From Apostichopus japonicus (lineage: Eukaryota; Echinodermata; Holothuroidea; Aspidochirotida; Stichopodidae), in NCBI RefSeq assembly GCF_037975245.1, contig NC_092577.1:2089501-2153500 (forward strand): a DNA stretch of 64,000 nt, read 5' to 3'. The position numbers and the translations under genes were made by a program. The notes beneath the pieces were generated by a model that saw only the letters and a program-made list of their open reading frames with translations, had not been told where the DNA came from and made no database searches. Shown here in pieces: positions 12,501 to 27,500 of the stretch (its first letter is position 1; every line of letters starts with the position of its first letter).

Positions 12501-15500
12501 TGTATTGTATGCATACAGTGAGCATGGGCCATAACTGCTTTTAATATTACTCATATGGTTAGCTTAAGCATGGAATTGTTTTAATGTGGGAACTACTGCG
12601 AAAGGAAAAAGAGCCACCAGACCTTAACATTGTTATACTAAGGTCTGAATGGACACAGCCAGATTTACTCTCCCACAAATTTGAGGTTTAGAGGTAGCTA
12701 GTTTACTACTATGCTACCTCACATATAAAAACACATTCATAACACGGTAAAGGGCTCTGGTGTAATCGAGGAAGTTCCTATTAGTTCAATGGGAATGATG
12801 AATAGAACGGCCCTCTGTGCACCCCATATCACACCCGTTTCTTTTCATGTTTAGAATTGAGATCAGGGGAGCTTCTACATTAGCTCTTACAGACAATGGT
12901 TCCATGGGTATGATGAACAGAACTGCCCTCTGTGCACCCATATCACACCCGTTTCTTTTCATGTTTAGATTGAGATCATTGGAGGTGCTACATTAGCTCT
13001 TACAGACAATGTTTCAATGGGAATGATGAATAGAATGGCCCTCTGTGCACCCCATGTCACACCCGTTTCTTTTCATGTTTAGATTGAGATCAGGGGAGGT
13101 GCTACATTAGCTCTTACAGACAATGCCACACTGACCACTGAGGCAGTTAAAGGTGACCACACAGGACAGCTTGACATCCTCGGCGGTCAAGAGTTTGCCA
13201 TCTTGTCAGATCACACCCTGATGCCGTTCTCCATCTACGCTCGACCCGACACCATCGTCACTCTCCCTGTGTCACTGGATTGCAAGAATGTGGAGATATC
13301 ACTATACGGTAAACAGAAATTGGTCTCATTTATTGCTTTAAACTTTACCATTCTCTTACATTAGAAAAAAAAACACTGGCGGACAGTCAGTTGAATTAGA
13401 TAATCACAAGAACAAATAGGTAGACAAGAAGACAGAGGGAACAGGAAGACACATGAACAATAAGACAAAGAGAGACAAGGGACAGGAAGAAACATGGACA
13501 ATACGACAAAGAGAGACAAGGGACAGGAAGACATGTGGACAATACGACAAAGAGAGACAAGGGACAGGAAGACATGTGGACAATAAGACAAAGAGAGACA
13601 AGGGACAGGAAGACATGTGGACAATAAGACAAAGAGAGACAAGGGACAGGAAGAAACATGGACAATACGACAAAGAGAGACAAGGGACAGGAAGACATGT
13701 GGACAATACGACAAAGAGAGACAAGGGACAGGAAGACATGTGGACAATAAGACAAAGAGAGACAAGGGACAGGAAGACATGTGGACAATACGACAAAGAG
13801 AGACAAGGGGACAGGAAGAAACATGGACAAGAAGACAAAGAGAGACAAGGGACAGGAAGACACACAGACAAGAAGACAAAGCAGAGAAACAAGGGACAGG
13901 AAGACAGAGAGACAAAGGGACAGGAAGACACATGGACAGGAAGACACATGGACAAGAAGACAGAGAGACAACGGGACAGGAAGACACATGGACAAGAAGA
14001 CAAAGAGAGACAAAGGAATGGAAGACACATGGACAAGAAGACAAAGAGAGACAAAGGGACTGGAAGACACATGGACGAAAAGACAAAGAGAGACAAGGGA
14101 CAGGAAGACACATGGACAAGAAGACAGAGAGACAACGGGACAGGAAGACACATGGACAAGAAGACAAAGAGAGACAAAGGAATGGAAGACACATGGACAA
14201 GAAGACAAAGAGAGACAAGGGACTGGAAGACACATGGACAAGAAGACAGAGAGACAACGGGACAGGAAGACACATGGACAAGAAGACAGAGAGACAATGG
14301 GACAGGAAGACACATGGACAAGAAGACAAAGAGAGACAAAGGAATGGAAGACACATGGACAAGAAGACAAAGAGAGACAACGGGACAGGAAGACACATGG
14401 ACAAGAAGACAAAGAGAGACAAAGGAATGGAAGACACATGGACAAGAAGACAAAGAGAGACAAGGGACTGGAAGACACATGGACAATAATACAAAGAGAG
14501 ACAAGGGACAGGAAGACACATGGATAAGAAGACAAAGAGAGACAAGGGACAGGAAGACACATGGACAAGAAGACAAAGGGACAGGAAGCCATGTTGAAAG
14601 ACATGTATGAAATAAATTTACCTGGCCAGTGACTGGAAAGAGCTACTGTCAGACAAACATACAGACAGATGCACAGACAGACACACATAGATTGGAAGGT
14701 AAACTTGGAGATCACCAAACAGACAATCAGGCACTCCTTGTTGAAGTAGAGGAAGGCATAATGCAACCTTTTTGGAGAACTTTATGTTACTACTGAATAA
14801 AGAATGCTTTGACCATCACTTGTAATCTAGTAACTTGTAATCTAGTCATCATAACTTGTAATCTAGTAGTAATCTTGCAATTTAGTACTTGTAATCTAGA
14901 ATAACAGAAAGAGTTTAGTAATCATGCAAAAAACTGTTTGAAATATAAAATTTGTCATTTTTTTTTAGTCTTGTAACTAAATATTTATTTATGCTCTTTT
15001 ATTTGGTTATTGCATTTTGAATTTTGTTTATTCAGGGGAATTGCACTCTATGGATCATCTGAAGCTGAGCTCGCATTGCATTGTGGGATTGCAGCATTCT
15101 GGTGATCTGGCCATCAACATTACTCACTTGGATGTTAAAACATTCGGCAGTCTGTTGATCAACGATTGGATAGCTGGCTCAACGTCTCTGACCGGAACCA
15201 CCCTCAATGTCAGAAGTGGAGGAACAGTGAGTCGTAAATCCCTTTGCAAACTTCATGATTATTCATGAAAAGATGCACTTTTGAAATAACCATGAAAAAT
15301 AATATGTTGAGAAATGTGTTATGAATATTATAACTGTCACTTTGTGATTCCTAATTCATTCTTTGATCAGGTATTTGCATCAGATTCTTTCGATATTCTC
15401 TTTTGTGTTCAGAGAGATGAAAACAGTGTCTGTCATTGATGCATTTCTGTACAAATCTTTGTAAATGAATATATTAAATATTACAATGAATATGCATACT

Positions 15501-18500
15501 ATGGCATTATGTAGTGCCTCTTTGCTTTGGATAGGCTAAATTGATTTTTTGTATTGATACCCTTTTTTTTTATAAATTATGATTAAATATTTAAAAAAAG
15601 CTGCAATAAATAACTTAAGTGCCCAGTTTGTTAAGATCATTTGTAGCTAGTTCAAAGGGATGTAAGGACCCATGACAAATAACCAAAGTTAGTCCGCCGT
15701 TGAAGAAAATTGTGAATTTTCTTTCAACACAAATTCACATTTATGACGAACCTATATTCCTTGTCTCTTCATTACATTTCAGATTCGAGCGAGTAATCTG
15801 GGTCTCCATTACACCAACGTATCTCTTGAACCTGCTGCATATTTAAATGTTCAGTTTGACCCAGAAGCTCAGTACCAGATTGGCAAAGGTAGGTAATAAT
15901 ATTCACTTGTGTAATGTTTGCGTTCATAAAAGAAAACTGTATAGGTTTGACAAATAAACATGGAAAATTTCGTCATTGATATGCCCTAATTATACATTAA
16001 CATTGTGTACTTCTTCTAGGAGAAGCTGCTATGTCAATATTAACTGGCAATGCTCATAATTCCTACAGTAAATAAAGTGTAACAGTGTATTTATAATATT
16101 GATTATTTATGAACATTTTGATCATGAATTTGGTTCTATTGCCGTAGAATTTTCTTTGTAAGATAACCAAATTGATAGTAACAACCACATTAGAAATGGA
16201 TTTGATATTCATCTGTTGCTTAATATTAGCATAATTATATATTAAATATTAGCATAATTCAACCGTCCTCTTTCTTTTAGATCTTGGCTATGGTGTCGGT
16301 AGTACCTCAGGTTCATCTGGTGCGGGACATGGTGGTAACGGTGGGCAGGGATCATCTCAGAAGACAGTAGGGACCTCCTACGGGAACTTTGCCATGCCTA
16401 CTGACCCCGGGTCATCTGGGGGTCATTCAGTCTTTCCACACATGGGTGGAGCTGGTGCTGGAATGCTGTTTCTAGAGACCTTTGATACTTTGGCACTAGA
16501 CGGTACTATAGAGGCAACTGGTATGTCATCATTATATAAATAATAACTCTCCATATTAACCTAGACATGTGAACAATGTTCCTTTTTGGTACTACATTCC
16601 CCAAATACTGTAATAAATTTCCCAGCACTCTGGTTAGAAACTGGACATATATGACTTCCAAAATAATAAGTGGGAGATTTATTCATACAGATCCAAGATG
16701 TATTTTAGCCTTTAAAGTAGTGAAATATTGGGAATTAATCTTTTTCTTACAAACATAATGTGTAAGATATCTTTGTAAACGTGTTCCAATTATTTCTTTT
16801 TTATCTCTTCCATATAAAGGCGGCTTTAGTAGAAGCCCCAACTCTGGAGGTGGCAGCGGTGGGAGTATCTGGATTCAAGCAGAATACTTTGACGGCGACG
16901 GTACATTGGACATTGGTGGCGGTAGTGGGGATGGTGGTGGCGGCGGTGGGGCTGGAGGCTTTGCTGCCATTTACTACACGTACAACCACTACTCAGGTGA
17001 GTTAATGATATTCTGCATCGAACCAGAAAGGATTTTACCATCCCTGTTATCTCAATGAAAAGGTACTTGCAGCAGTATTCATAGACCAAATCTGAAATCT
17101 GTGATGGTGACAGCAGTGGGATTCTCCATCATTCATCCAGTACTGTACCGTACTGAACAGATGCTTATTACAACCTTATATTAGACTTTTCTTCAGTCAA
17201 GGTTCCATATGTTATGTGCTGACCATCACAGGTAACCTGTGACTATAGTAGATGACTAAGGCAGGTGTAAAAGTCAAAGGTCAATTATCATGCAAAGTAG
17301 ATCAATTCCACTTAAAAGTTATTCTCCCATAATGCCTACTGCCAGTACCAACCGCAACCTATGATCAGCTTATTTTTGTGTCACTTTCTATTCTTTATGG
17401 AAAGGAGGGAAGGTCTATGCTCATATTGTTCAGATTTAATGTAGACTGTATGGATTGCCATCTCCTCAGAGAAAAACTCCCCTCTCTCCAATTAGTGAAG
17501 TAATTATGTATAGTTTATGTATAGTTTTTGTGCCGTTTCTTATTAATTTCCCTCACTTTTCTTAGGTGATTTCTTTACCGCTGGTGGGCTGTCCTCCTAT
17601 GAGCCCGGAGGTTCAGGAACAGTTTACCTTCACCAGTTACAAGCTATTAACGGTACCCAGTTACTGGACGCCACCAGTCCAGAGGGGAGGATTCACCACG
17701 AATCGAACGTGACCAGCCCCCTCACCAATCGCACCCTCTATATGAACAGCCGAGGACGAATGCCGAGAGTCGCCCTTCGAAACCTAACGGATTACTACAA
17801 AGACGTTAGTAACGTCGGCGCCATGACCTGGTTGGAGCCTTCAGAGGTGGCGCCGATTGTCGGGGAGAGGAACACGCCGAGTCATTACTACGAAGATCAC
17901 ATCATCATCGATGAGCTTCACGTCTATGGTGGAGCGGAGATTGGGTTCGTCCGACCCTCCCAGCCGAGGGATGAGCTCAATATCAGACTTGGTACCATCA
18001 CTGGTGACTATACAGCCCGTATGATGGTGGGCTTCAACCAGACTCTGTACGTCTCCAAAGCTCAATTCCCTCTGAACGTTGACATCTACAGAGGCGGACG
18101 GTCATCCCTTTACGGAGAACTGGACATCAAGAAGATCACGTTCAATGTGGAAGGAGTCCTGACTAATGTGTGGAATATGACAATCACTCAAGGTAAGGAA
18201 AGTAGAACAGGTAAAATTCATCTTTTATGATCATTCTGGATGAATTTTTAAACGACAGTTTGAAAAGAGGGGGAAAAATAAGACACCAGAATACTTTAAT
18301 ACATCTACCTGTAATCTGAAGGCTGATGTTTAATTTCCGATTCTGTTTGTAAATGGCTTTTTCTTCTCAAAGTTTTATTCTCTTTTCCTAATGAGTATCA
18401 GAGATCTACTTACCAGAGATCAAAATTTTATTCTCATTTTCCTAATGAGTATCAGAGATCACATTACCAGAGATCAATTGTTTTTGTCGACGATATGCCA

Positions 18501-21500
18501 TTATCAATTCTTCTAATTGTTTTAAGGTTTTTGAAAAAAGTTTTGGTTTTGAACGTCGTCGATTTATGAAACATTTATTCTAGTGAATAATAAATAGCTC
18601 ATCTTTTGCTGTACTGAAGATCACCTTCATTGTTGATATTTTCCGTCACACATATGGCACTGTGCAGCTTTAACCTGGGGCCTATTCATTGCTTTAAATA
18701 TCTTGATAGGACTACATACTCTGGAATAATTTGTTAAAATAGAAATCTGATCTGTTTCGGCAATGCAGATCACTTTTTTCGATAGTTTCGTCATAAATAT
18801 GATACTGTGCAGCTTTAAGTCTATTTTCACTTATTTTAAAAATATCATAATAATGGCTTCATCCTGTGGAGTAATCTGTTTATATTTGAAACATAACCAA
18901 CAGGATTTGCTTGGGGGTGTGTAATCAATACTGATTTATGGTCAATAAAAATTGAAATCTTTTCTCAGACCTGAAGGCAAACTTTTTTTGCAATCTGTTC
19001 TTTTCCATAACTTTTTGGTACATCTGAACGATACAGCTTATAATATACTTTGATCAAAGTTTGAAATCTATTTTAATTGTAAAATGAATTTTTTAAGTCT
19101 TAAACTTAGTAGTTTGTTAGTTTATTTGATTCCCCCTTAATTCAAAAATTTAATGAATTTTAAATCGCAGGGACGTTGAATATGCATGAGATGGTAGACA
19201 CCGAAGGGAACAGCACTCCCGATTTTTACTTCCATTCCATCGTGGTCCGCAACCTGGGCACATTCTACACTCATTATGGAACAGGAACAAGATTCATACA
19301 AGGAAACAATCTTCAGGTATGAAATATAGGGATCAAAAGCTAATCCCTGCCCTTTGTATTAATCCACGTAGATTAATGGAAAAATGTAGTCTGTTAAACG
19401 GAGGCATTTATTGTAGACTCTCACAACATGAGAACTACACGGTGTATGCAGTATTTTAACCAAGGAGGTGATAGGTGATAGTAAAGACAATTAAATAAGG
19501 AGGTGTTTACTCATTTATTACTATCATGTCGTTTTGTCAGGTTGACTGAACTGCATGTGCTGAATAGAGAAAATATTCTACTGGCTGTTGGGGAGCTTTT
19601 TGCAGAGCAAACATGTACACACACGTTACTAGTACTCGGAAGGGGGTTTGATCATGTTTAATGAGATTGTTTAATAACATACCACTGGTCGATATGAAAT
19701 GCAAAAGTTCTAAATTTTACAAATTTCTTCACCTATTGAAGGTTTTCGGTGGAGGACTACTGACATCATCTAATTTGCATATTGATGCAGGTGAAGTCAT
19801 CGTTGACAAGAAAGGTCTCATCACTGTGACTGGACAAGGTCACGCAGCGAACGGTGAGATTAGGAAATGAATATTCAAAAGACTGTACAAAATTATTTGC
19901 ATATTCATTAAAGTTGGAGTTTGCATTGAACTTCCTGGTATCATACAGAATCATTAAATGAAGGATTCCCTAACATGGATAAGTAATTGGCAATTCTGGC
20001 CGAAGTAAGGTAAAATGACTGAATTAAATCTAAAAATTTGTCAAACGAGACAATAAATCATAACCTTAAATGTTGTGGGTTTAATACAAAGTCTTCTGTA
20101 TCGTCAAGTTTTTTAATATGTTTACCTCGATTGAAACACATTTAGGTCTTGTGAATTAGTGAGAAATTAAAAGGAAAAGCATAAATAGTTCACATTGAAT
20201 GAACAATTCGGACCTAATATATATAGATAATCTTCCTGCTTGGTTTCAGAGGGTCCTGGTGGAGGCATTACATCAGGTGGTTATGGAAGTGGTGGCACCC
20301 ATGGCGGTGAAGGCGGCTGCAGATCTGCCAGTCACGAATCGCCACCTGCCTACGGATCTGTGACTCATCCGATGGAGTTTGGAAGCGGGGGCGGGAGCAG
20401 TGGTGGCACCGGTGGAGGGATGTTGCGGCTGGTCACCGACAGGCTGGAAGTAGAGGGCGGTATAGAGAGTGATGGTGGCGACACATCTAGTTCCACGGGC
20501 GGTGGCGGAAGTGGCGGTAGCATCTGGATTGAAACCGGTTTGCTCTATGGTGGTGGCAGCATTTCAGTAAGAATTGTTTGTTTGACATGTTGTACTCTTG
20601 GACAATGGACAATTTGCAACCAACTAAATGCGAAATTTAATAAAATTCAATGAAACAATTAAAGATGAGCTTAAGCTTAAGCAACTACAGGTTTCTGATT
20701 CATTCTACATCCTGCAAGAGACATACAGAAAGTTTTATGAGATTTCTTTGAAATGTCTAAGAATGAAGAATAGAAGCATGGTATGAGACTGTAAATTTAT
20801 GTCCTATTTGTCCTGTCAATTGTCTCGCAGACCAACGGTGGACGAGGTTCCTCGGGTGGAGGAGGAGGACGATTATCTGTGTTCCATGAGGAGAATCTCT
20901 ACCACGGTATTCTGGATTCACAGGGCGGCGAAGGATCCCTTTACGAACATGGTGCAGCGGGGACCGTTTACATCAAACAGACAGGAGAGGAGGAGCATAA
21001 AACTATCAAGATTTACAATAACTTTAAGAGAGCAGATGAACAGGTAATTTGTATCATATCTTCATCACGATTGAGGTATTCATTTATTTGAAAACGATGA
21101 ATATCGGATCAATGCATGTATTTTGTGGTATTTAATTAACCTTTTCTCTAGGACTCCAGTTGACATCTGGGAGTTAGTAAAAGCTCGACACCTCAACGAA
21201 AATTCGTTCCATATCCCTGTAACGTTAAAATAATATTCCTTGAATGTTAAAAGATAACTTCAGGTGATGTGTATGACTGCTAGGAAGCGATAATGATATT
21301 TATTGATAACAACCTAATTGTTTTGAAATGCTAATTTGCGAAGGTCAAATGTTTAGATGATTTTGTATACCTCACTTCAAAGTTGAAGGATAACACAATG
21401 GTTGTAGTTGGTTGTAGACATTTATGCTTAGAAGTTTGAATCGCAGAATGGCTGTAAATTATTTCAGATGACGTTTGATGTTGGTGTCAGCACTTCGAAT

Positions 21501-24500
21501 CTAACATTGGTTGTAAGAGGATTACATCACAGAGCTTATTTACTTCTGTTATGATGTAATACAGGAAAATGGAGGATTTTAGTTCAGGTTTATGTTTATT
21601 TTACATTGCTTGCTGTTGAAGGGATAAACCTCTAACACGGTCTAGGAAAGATCCTTTGCAAAACGAGGAAAGAGATATCAATTTACACCAAATGTTATGA
21701 TTTAATCTATTTTACTATTTACATACTTCGGAAAATTGTTTTGGACTATTGCGTTTTAGTTTCTAGTATCGTTTAGTACGGGTGTGTTTTTTATATTGTT
21801 GCTTTTGGGTTTTACATTTTTTGCCTTATTGGTTCTATATATTTAATATGTTGGTTTTTGTTTACTATTTGTTTTTAGGTTTTACATTTGTAAAGCGCTT
21901 TGAGCAGCTTTGCTGATTATGCGCTATATAAATATTACTTATTATTATTTATTAAACTAATGATTATCTACTCCTTACTCCCTATAGACATCTACTAGTT
22001 CATTTGTATACATTCAATATCTAAAAGAGAACTGTTTACTTTCTACAAAAGTAAACAAATGTACAACAGGGAAAGTACGGCAGATGAAAGTTCAAAAGAC
22101 ATGACACCTAACCGTGTTAAATTTAGATACTTTTATTCTATGCTGTGATAATTCTTCTTTCCTTTGATAATAATAATAATAAACATTTTGCTGACATGCT
22201 GTTTTAACATTTACTTAGCTATTAAGTCTGTGAAGTACTTCGGTGTTGCAAACTTGTCTCTATGTGTTGCTCGATATCTACAGACTAGGAGAACACTGGT
22301 CACCCTTCCGTTGACCTTTGACCCTGACCATGACATCGACCTTCTAGATATTGGTCACTTTGCCCACGTCGAGTTAGAAGCTGTGAGTGATGCCCATTAC
22401 CCAGTAGCTGAGTTATCACTGCGAGTGCTTAACGTTAAGAGGATTGCTGGTGACAACACTGGTACCATGCATGTCGGGGAACAGGACACCCTGAATATAG
22501 ATCCAGACTACTCTAAATACCTGCCATTTAGTCTGACTGTCTACCAGGTATGGCAAACATTATGTATGTATGTATTTTAGATCCTCCTGCAAGCAGGAGC
22601 GTCACGAAGAAGCCATCATTGGCTTATCAAAGCCGCAAGCTGACTGAAGTTAGTCTCTTAGATTCATATTTAACGTCCATGATTATGAATTGTCAGTTGT
22701 CAACAACTCTGTAACTGGATGACATACATTAATCTTGGAGTGACTCGAACTCGGGACCTTATGATTGAAAGGCACCGGCGTTAACCACTGAGCTACACTC
22801 CTTGTTATGGAGTGACATTAAGTGTAAAAAAGTAACATTAACAAGCAGGTTCAGTAGAGAAGTACAGTATGTGCTGTATTGTCTGATCGTTTAACAGGTA
22901 ATATGGAAAACATGAGTTTAGAAAACAGACACCGAAAAATAAGATTGATTATAATAACATCACAGGTATCGATAAGAAGAGCAGTATTCACTCTGATGGC
23001 AGATATCAAAGGCAATCATAAACAGTTACAATGTTGTAAACAATACTAAGGTCTAAGTAAGATTTGGCTCTTTGAGTAAAAATATCCAATAATATTACAT
23101 ATGATATATTTAATAAATTATATATTGAAAATCGTGAGCATCCTCCCAAAACTCTTGTTGGTCCGGTGAAGGTAGGATCACCATATATCATTATTTTAAT
23201 GTGAGCAATAATTTTTTTATTTTTTCATTAATTTATTTTTTAATCATAGGAAGGAGAGGTATACCTTCCTCTCCATACAATCAGTCAAGATGTAACCATG
23301 GAGCTGAAAGGAGGCAGAGTAGCTGGTGTCCAGAATCTGGATATTCATAAGGGGGCGGAGCTTATTATTAGACCGGATGGGAAAATTAACAGCTATAACA
23401 GTAGCCATATAGAACTAGAAAGCCTCACTGTGTTTGGAGCTGGACTTGTTTCATTCACTGGTGTGACAGAGAAAGTTGAAAAACTTGACATCTTGGTAGA
23501 TCAGTTTGTCATAAAAGGAGGCGGCCGACTGGAAGCCAATAACCTCTTTGTTGACAGTAAGTAGTTATTATATAATTAAGTCATTTACCTCATCAAGTTT
23601 CAATCTGTTTTAATATTGTCAAGCTACAAGTAACAGATGTTTTTTTTTTTTTGCTTGGGGTGGGGGAATTCTGTTCTAATAATGTACCAAATGACTTAAC
23701 CTGTGATAAAACCTATGTGCTGATTTTTTGGCAAGTTTTCTGCCATTTTTCACATTTTTAGACTTGTATATTCAATATGGTTTATTATTATATATCACAG
23801 ACAGATTCTTAAGGAGTACATTAAAAATAAACATGTCAGCTAATGTTTCGTATACAAGAGAAACCAATTAGAGTATTCTTTGCAAACAAAATGCAATGAC
23901 AACAGATATTCATGTTTAGTTGTTGTTACTGTGGTGATCCCCGCTTGAGAAGGCGTCGTAATTATGAAATGAGACAGGACTTATATTCCAACGTGATTAT
24001 TGATACGAACAAAATGCCGGACTGATGTTTACAACGAGATGACATTGGGTCAATGATACAAGGTGATGCATAGACTTGTGTTCAGTCGCTTAGTAGATTA
24101 ATGACATCAGTCGTTCTGTGTATGCAATATGCCACAGTTGTTACACTAAATTGTTTATCGTTTCTATAATCGCAACAGGTAAGAATATTGAAATTGATCA
24201 TGATGGTGTCATCGAGGTATCGGGAAGAGGATGGGGTCAAGGTACCGGCCAAGGAGCTGGGAAAGCACATAGCAATGGTGGATCCGGTGCATCTCATGGG
24301 GGCTTGGCGGGCCAAGGAGGGGGTGTGCCCTATTCGTCACCGGCTTATGGAGATACTCTTCGTCCAGAGTCTTTTGGAAGTGGTGGGAGTAGCCAGAGTA
24401 ATCAAAAGGTTTGCTTAGAATGAAACAGAAATCATTCAAATTCAAATTGATGTCTCCAATCTGCTTGCAACTGCTTTTATACACTCTCTTGTACTATGTA

Positions 24501-27500
24501 TGCTGTTGCAGTTCTGTTCTATGAGCTGTGATGTCCTATCCAATGCCTTTACTAAATTAAGTCTGTTCTAAACCTTTTAAATCTATCTCTAATACCTGAT
24601 GGCAGATTTAAACCTCAAAAGCATTTTGTGAACAGGCGCGTAGAAAATTTTGGCCGAAAATGCCTCCCAGATTGCTGGAAATGGCACTTCCCAGGCCTTG
24701 TAAGTTGCATTTAAGCATTTTATATTTTGAAATATCTAGCGACATCATAAAAAAATACAAAAAATATGCTCAAGGGGGGGCGGTCACCCTCTTTGACCCC
24801 CCACTCTTGGCTATGCGCCTGTTTGTGATACAGAGCACTGAGGACATACAGAGACTAGATTGATTTATTCAGTATATATATTATTGCTCAGATGGTAGAA
24901 GTAATTTGTCTTTTATAAAAAATATTTTAAAAAATGGGTAATTTCAACAGTCTTAAAGAGATTTAGTCACTTGAGTAGCACATTGTTAATTTGGAATTTG
25001 TGTTTCATGTTATATATGAATGTCAGCACTACAGCTATTAGTAACACCTTAATTGTGTTATAATCTTGTTGTGGATATACTTTATAACTTATATTTTTCA
25101 ATTCACAGAAACTGACACACATTATTTTTTCTGAAAGTTCTTTTTGAGTTACTTTGATTTTCCCAAATCCTAAGGACATACCCATTAAACATGTCAAACT
25201 TTTTCTCCTGATTCCAGTGCTCTGGTGGTGGTGTCGTTCATCTGATAGCATTGCAGTATGCCTTGCTTGATGGTGAGATTATAGCTGATGGTGATGACAC
25301 CAGTGTAGCTATTGCAGGTGGTGGCAGCGGTGGGAGTATCTGGATAGAAGCAAACGTTATCGCAGGTAACTCTTGAGTGAAAATGCATCATTTAATTATT
25401 ATTCTTGGGTCAGTTTGTTGATCAAATGGTATAAAACAGTTGCCATGGTTATCTTGATTATGTTACCAGCTTTATCGGAAGGAATCATCTTTGTTGATAA
25501 CCTGTCTGCATCCTGATTGATGGTTTTTTTTTTTTCAAGTCAAAATTGAAAACGAAAATGACATTAATAATCATAATAATCGACAGTTAATTTTACGACG
25601 CTTAAGCGACCACATATGTGGGAGAATCCCTCGAGGGCTAATGGATTACAACTTGCACATTGGGTGGCTTGGCATTTCATATTTCATTCATTTCATTTCA
25701 TTCATAATTCCACAAAATCTTCTCCACTGCTTGGTGGTAACCTGACAAATAGAGAACTGAGTCTTAGACAGCAATCTTTAACACTGTAAAACTGTGAAAT
25801 TCCTTTCCTTTTCAAAATTTGTGTTGTTATTGGTAGTTATGTAGTATAAACTCTGTAACACATCTTCTCTGTTAAACTTGTCCTCGACCAGGTTATCAAG
25901 TATGGTTCAAACTAAAATTGAGCGCTAGGAAACTAATTAAAGTTTCTTAGAGAGTAAGCATTAACAAGACTGGGAGACACATCCAGTGACCATTAAATTT
26001 CTCTATCATTTCAACATTGATGTTGTTACAGATAGTATTGTATTAAATTCAGCTAAATAACTCTCAAAAGAACTGATGTCATACCAGCGATTGTTTGAAT
26101 TTCCTTGATGTGCTTTGTGCTATAATTTTTCTTTGGCTAAGTCATTCCTAATGTTATTAATATTTATATCATTAATATAAGGCAAAGTAATTAATTAATT
26201 ATTAAAAGTTAATGAAACACAATTAATGTCTTTGTTCTCTTTCTATACATAACTAGCATACAGATTATAGATTCAAGTCTTTTGCTTTGGCAGTTAGAAG
26301 CTCATTTACATAATGCAAATATATTAACACTATTAACACTGGATGTTTGTTCCTATGTTGATGGAGCCTACTTTTGTCACCAGTGGCGGAGCGTCCATAC
26401 AGTCAGGGGGGGGGGGATGCCCCCTGACGGACTCAAATGGACTTCTGGCGCCCTTTTCAGCTCTTTACCACATTTTACTTATTCGCGATTTTTGACTTTT
26501 TTATTGCGCTCTCATCTACCTATTGACATTTGTCACATTTTGTTGGTGTAATTTTCAATTTCCTGACAAAATGCTCTTGGAACGGTCTTTAATTTATCGG
26601 CACTTCCATTGTACGAAACTATTTCCAAGAACTGTACGGGTTGTTTTATCTACTTTTAGACGATACGCCATGCGCAGTGGCTGAAATAGTAATAAACACC
26701 AAACTTTAAGTCGGCATGCAGTGTACGTTATTGGCAGCTCCATGAACAGTGTGTTGGAAAGGATCATATCTGGCGATCTATAGGGAGTATCTTTACTCAA
26801 AAAATTCTGCACGCTCTGTTTCAACCTGTGGTGGCGCTCCACTTAGATAGTGTCGAAAGCGCCCCTACAGACCATTCTCGCCCCCTGACCAATACCCCAA
26901 GCTCCACCACTGCTTCTCATAGAGTAATGTTTGGATTCCTCTCCCACAGGCCGAGGACATCTTTCAGCAAATGGTGGTTTTGGAGGCTGCGTACCTGACT
27001 GCGATTGGTGTGACGAGTACCGAAGATGTCGACGATGTCGCAATTATAAGTGGTGGCAGGATTACAATTGCGTCGACAGCTGCGACCATTCAAGTAACCG
27101 AAAGCCAGACGGCTTCCAATATCAATCAGTCGGGCGATACTGTAGTAGGGAAAGATCCAGCAGGGTCTATGTGAGTAATTACTATATGTTTGTTTGTTGC
27201 TAGGGAAGTGGTTAGCTTTGATCCAGTGGTCTGCATGGACAAATTCTTCTGTTTGTTTTTCTAGGATCCAGAGCATAAATAAAAAAATATGCAAAGTTAA
27301 TTTCATCTTGCCAGACTTGTTCATGTAAAGTTTACATACTTGTTGGAAATTCATATTTTGTAGGAAATATAGTTGGTATGATTAATTGTTGCAATCAGCT
27401 TGTATTTGAGTAAAGCATCTTATCTTGTCCATTGCATAAATGCTTAGGCTTGGACAACTGTGGTATCAGTGATTCAGTCATACTTACCTCTTTGTTAGGA

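Noticed and set aside
13361-14766. Long minus-strand and plus-strand open frames (250-456 codons)
   Set aside because: They are the translation of the 41-bp minisatellite in several frames, lie wholly within intron 11, and have no module or other domain signature.
22737-22801. A functional tRNA gene on the minus strand
   Set aside because: The segment has A- and B-box-like sequences and a 6-bp acceptor-like stem, but is only 65 nt and has no proper anticodon arm. It continues into a repeat body, so it is a SINE head.
26594-26842. Minus-strand open frame of 82 codons as a transposase remnant
   Set aside because: It lies in the MITE-like element at 26381-26912, but shows no catalytic motif of a transposase and no similarity I recognise.
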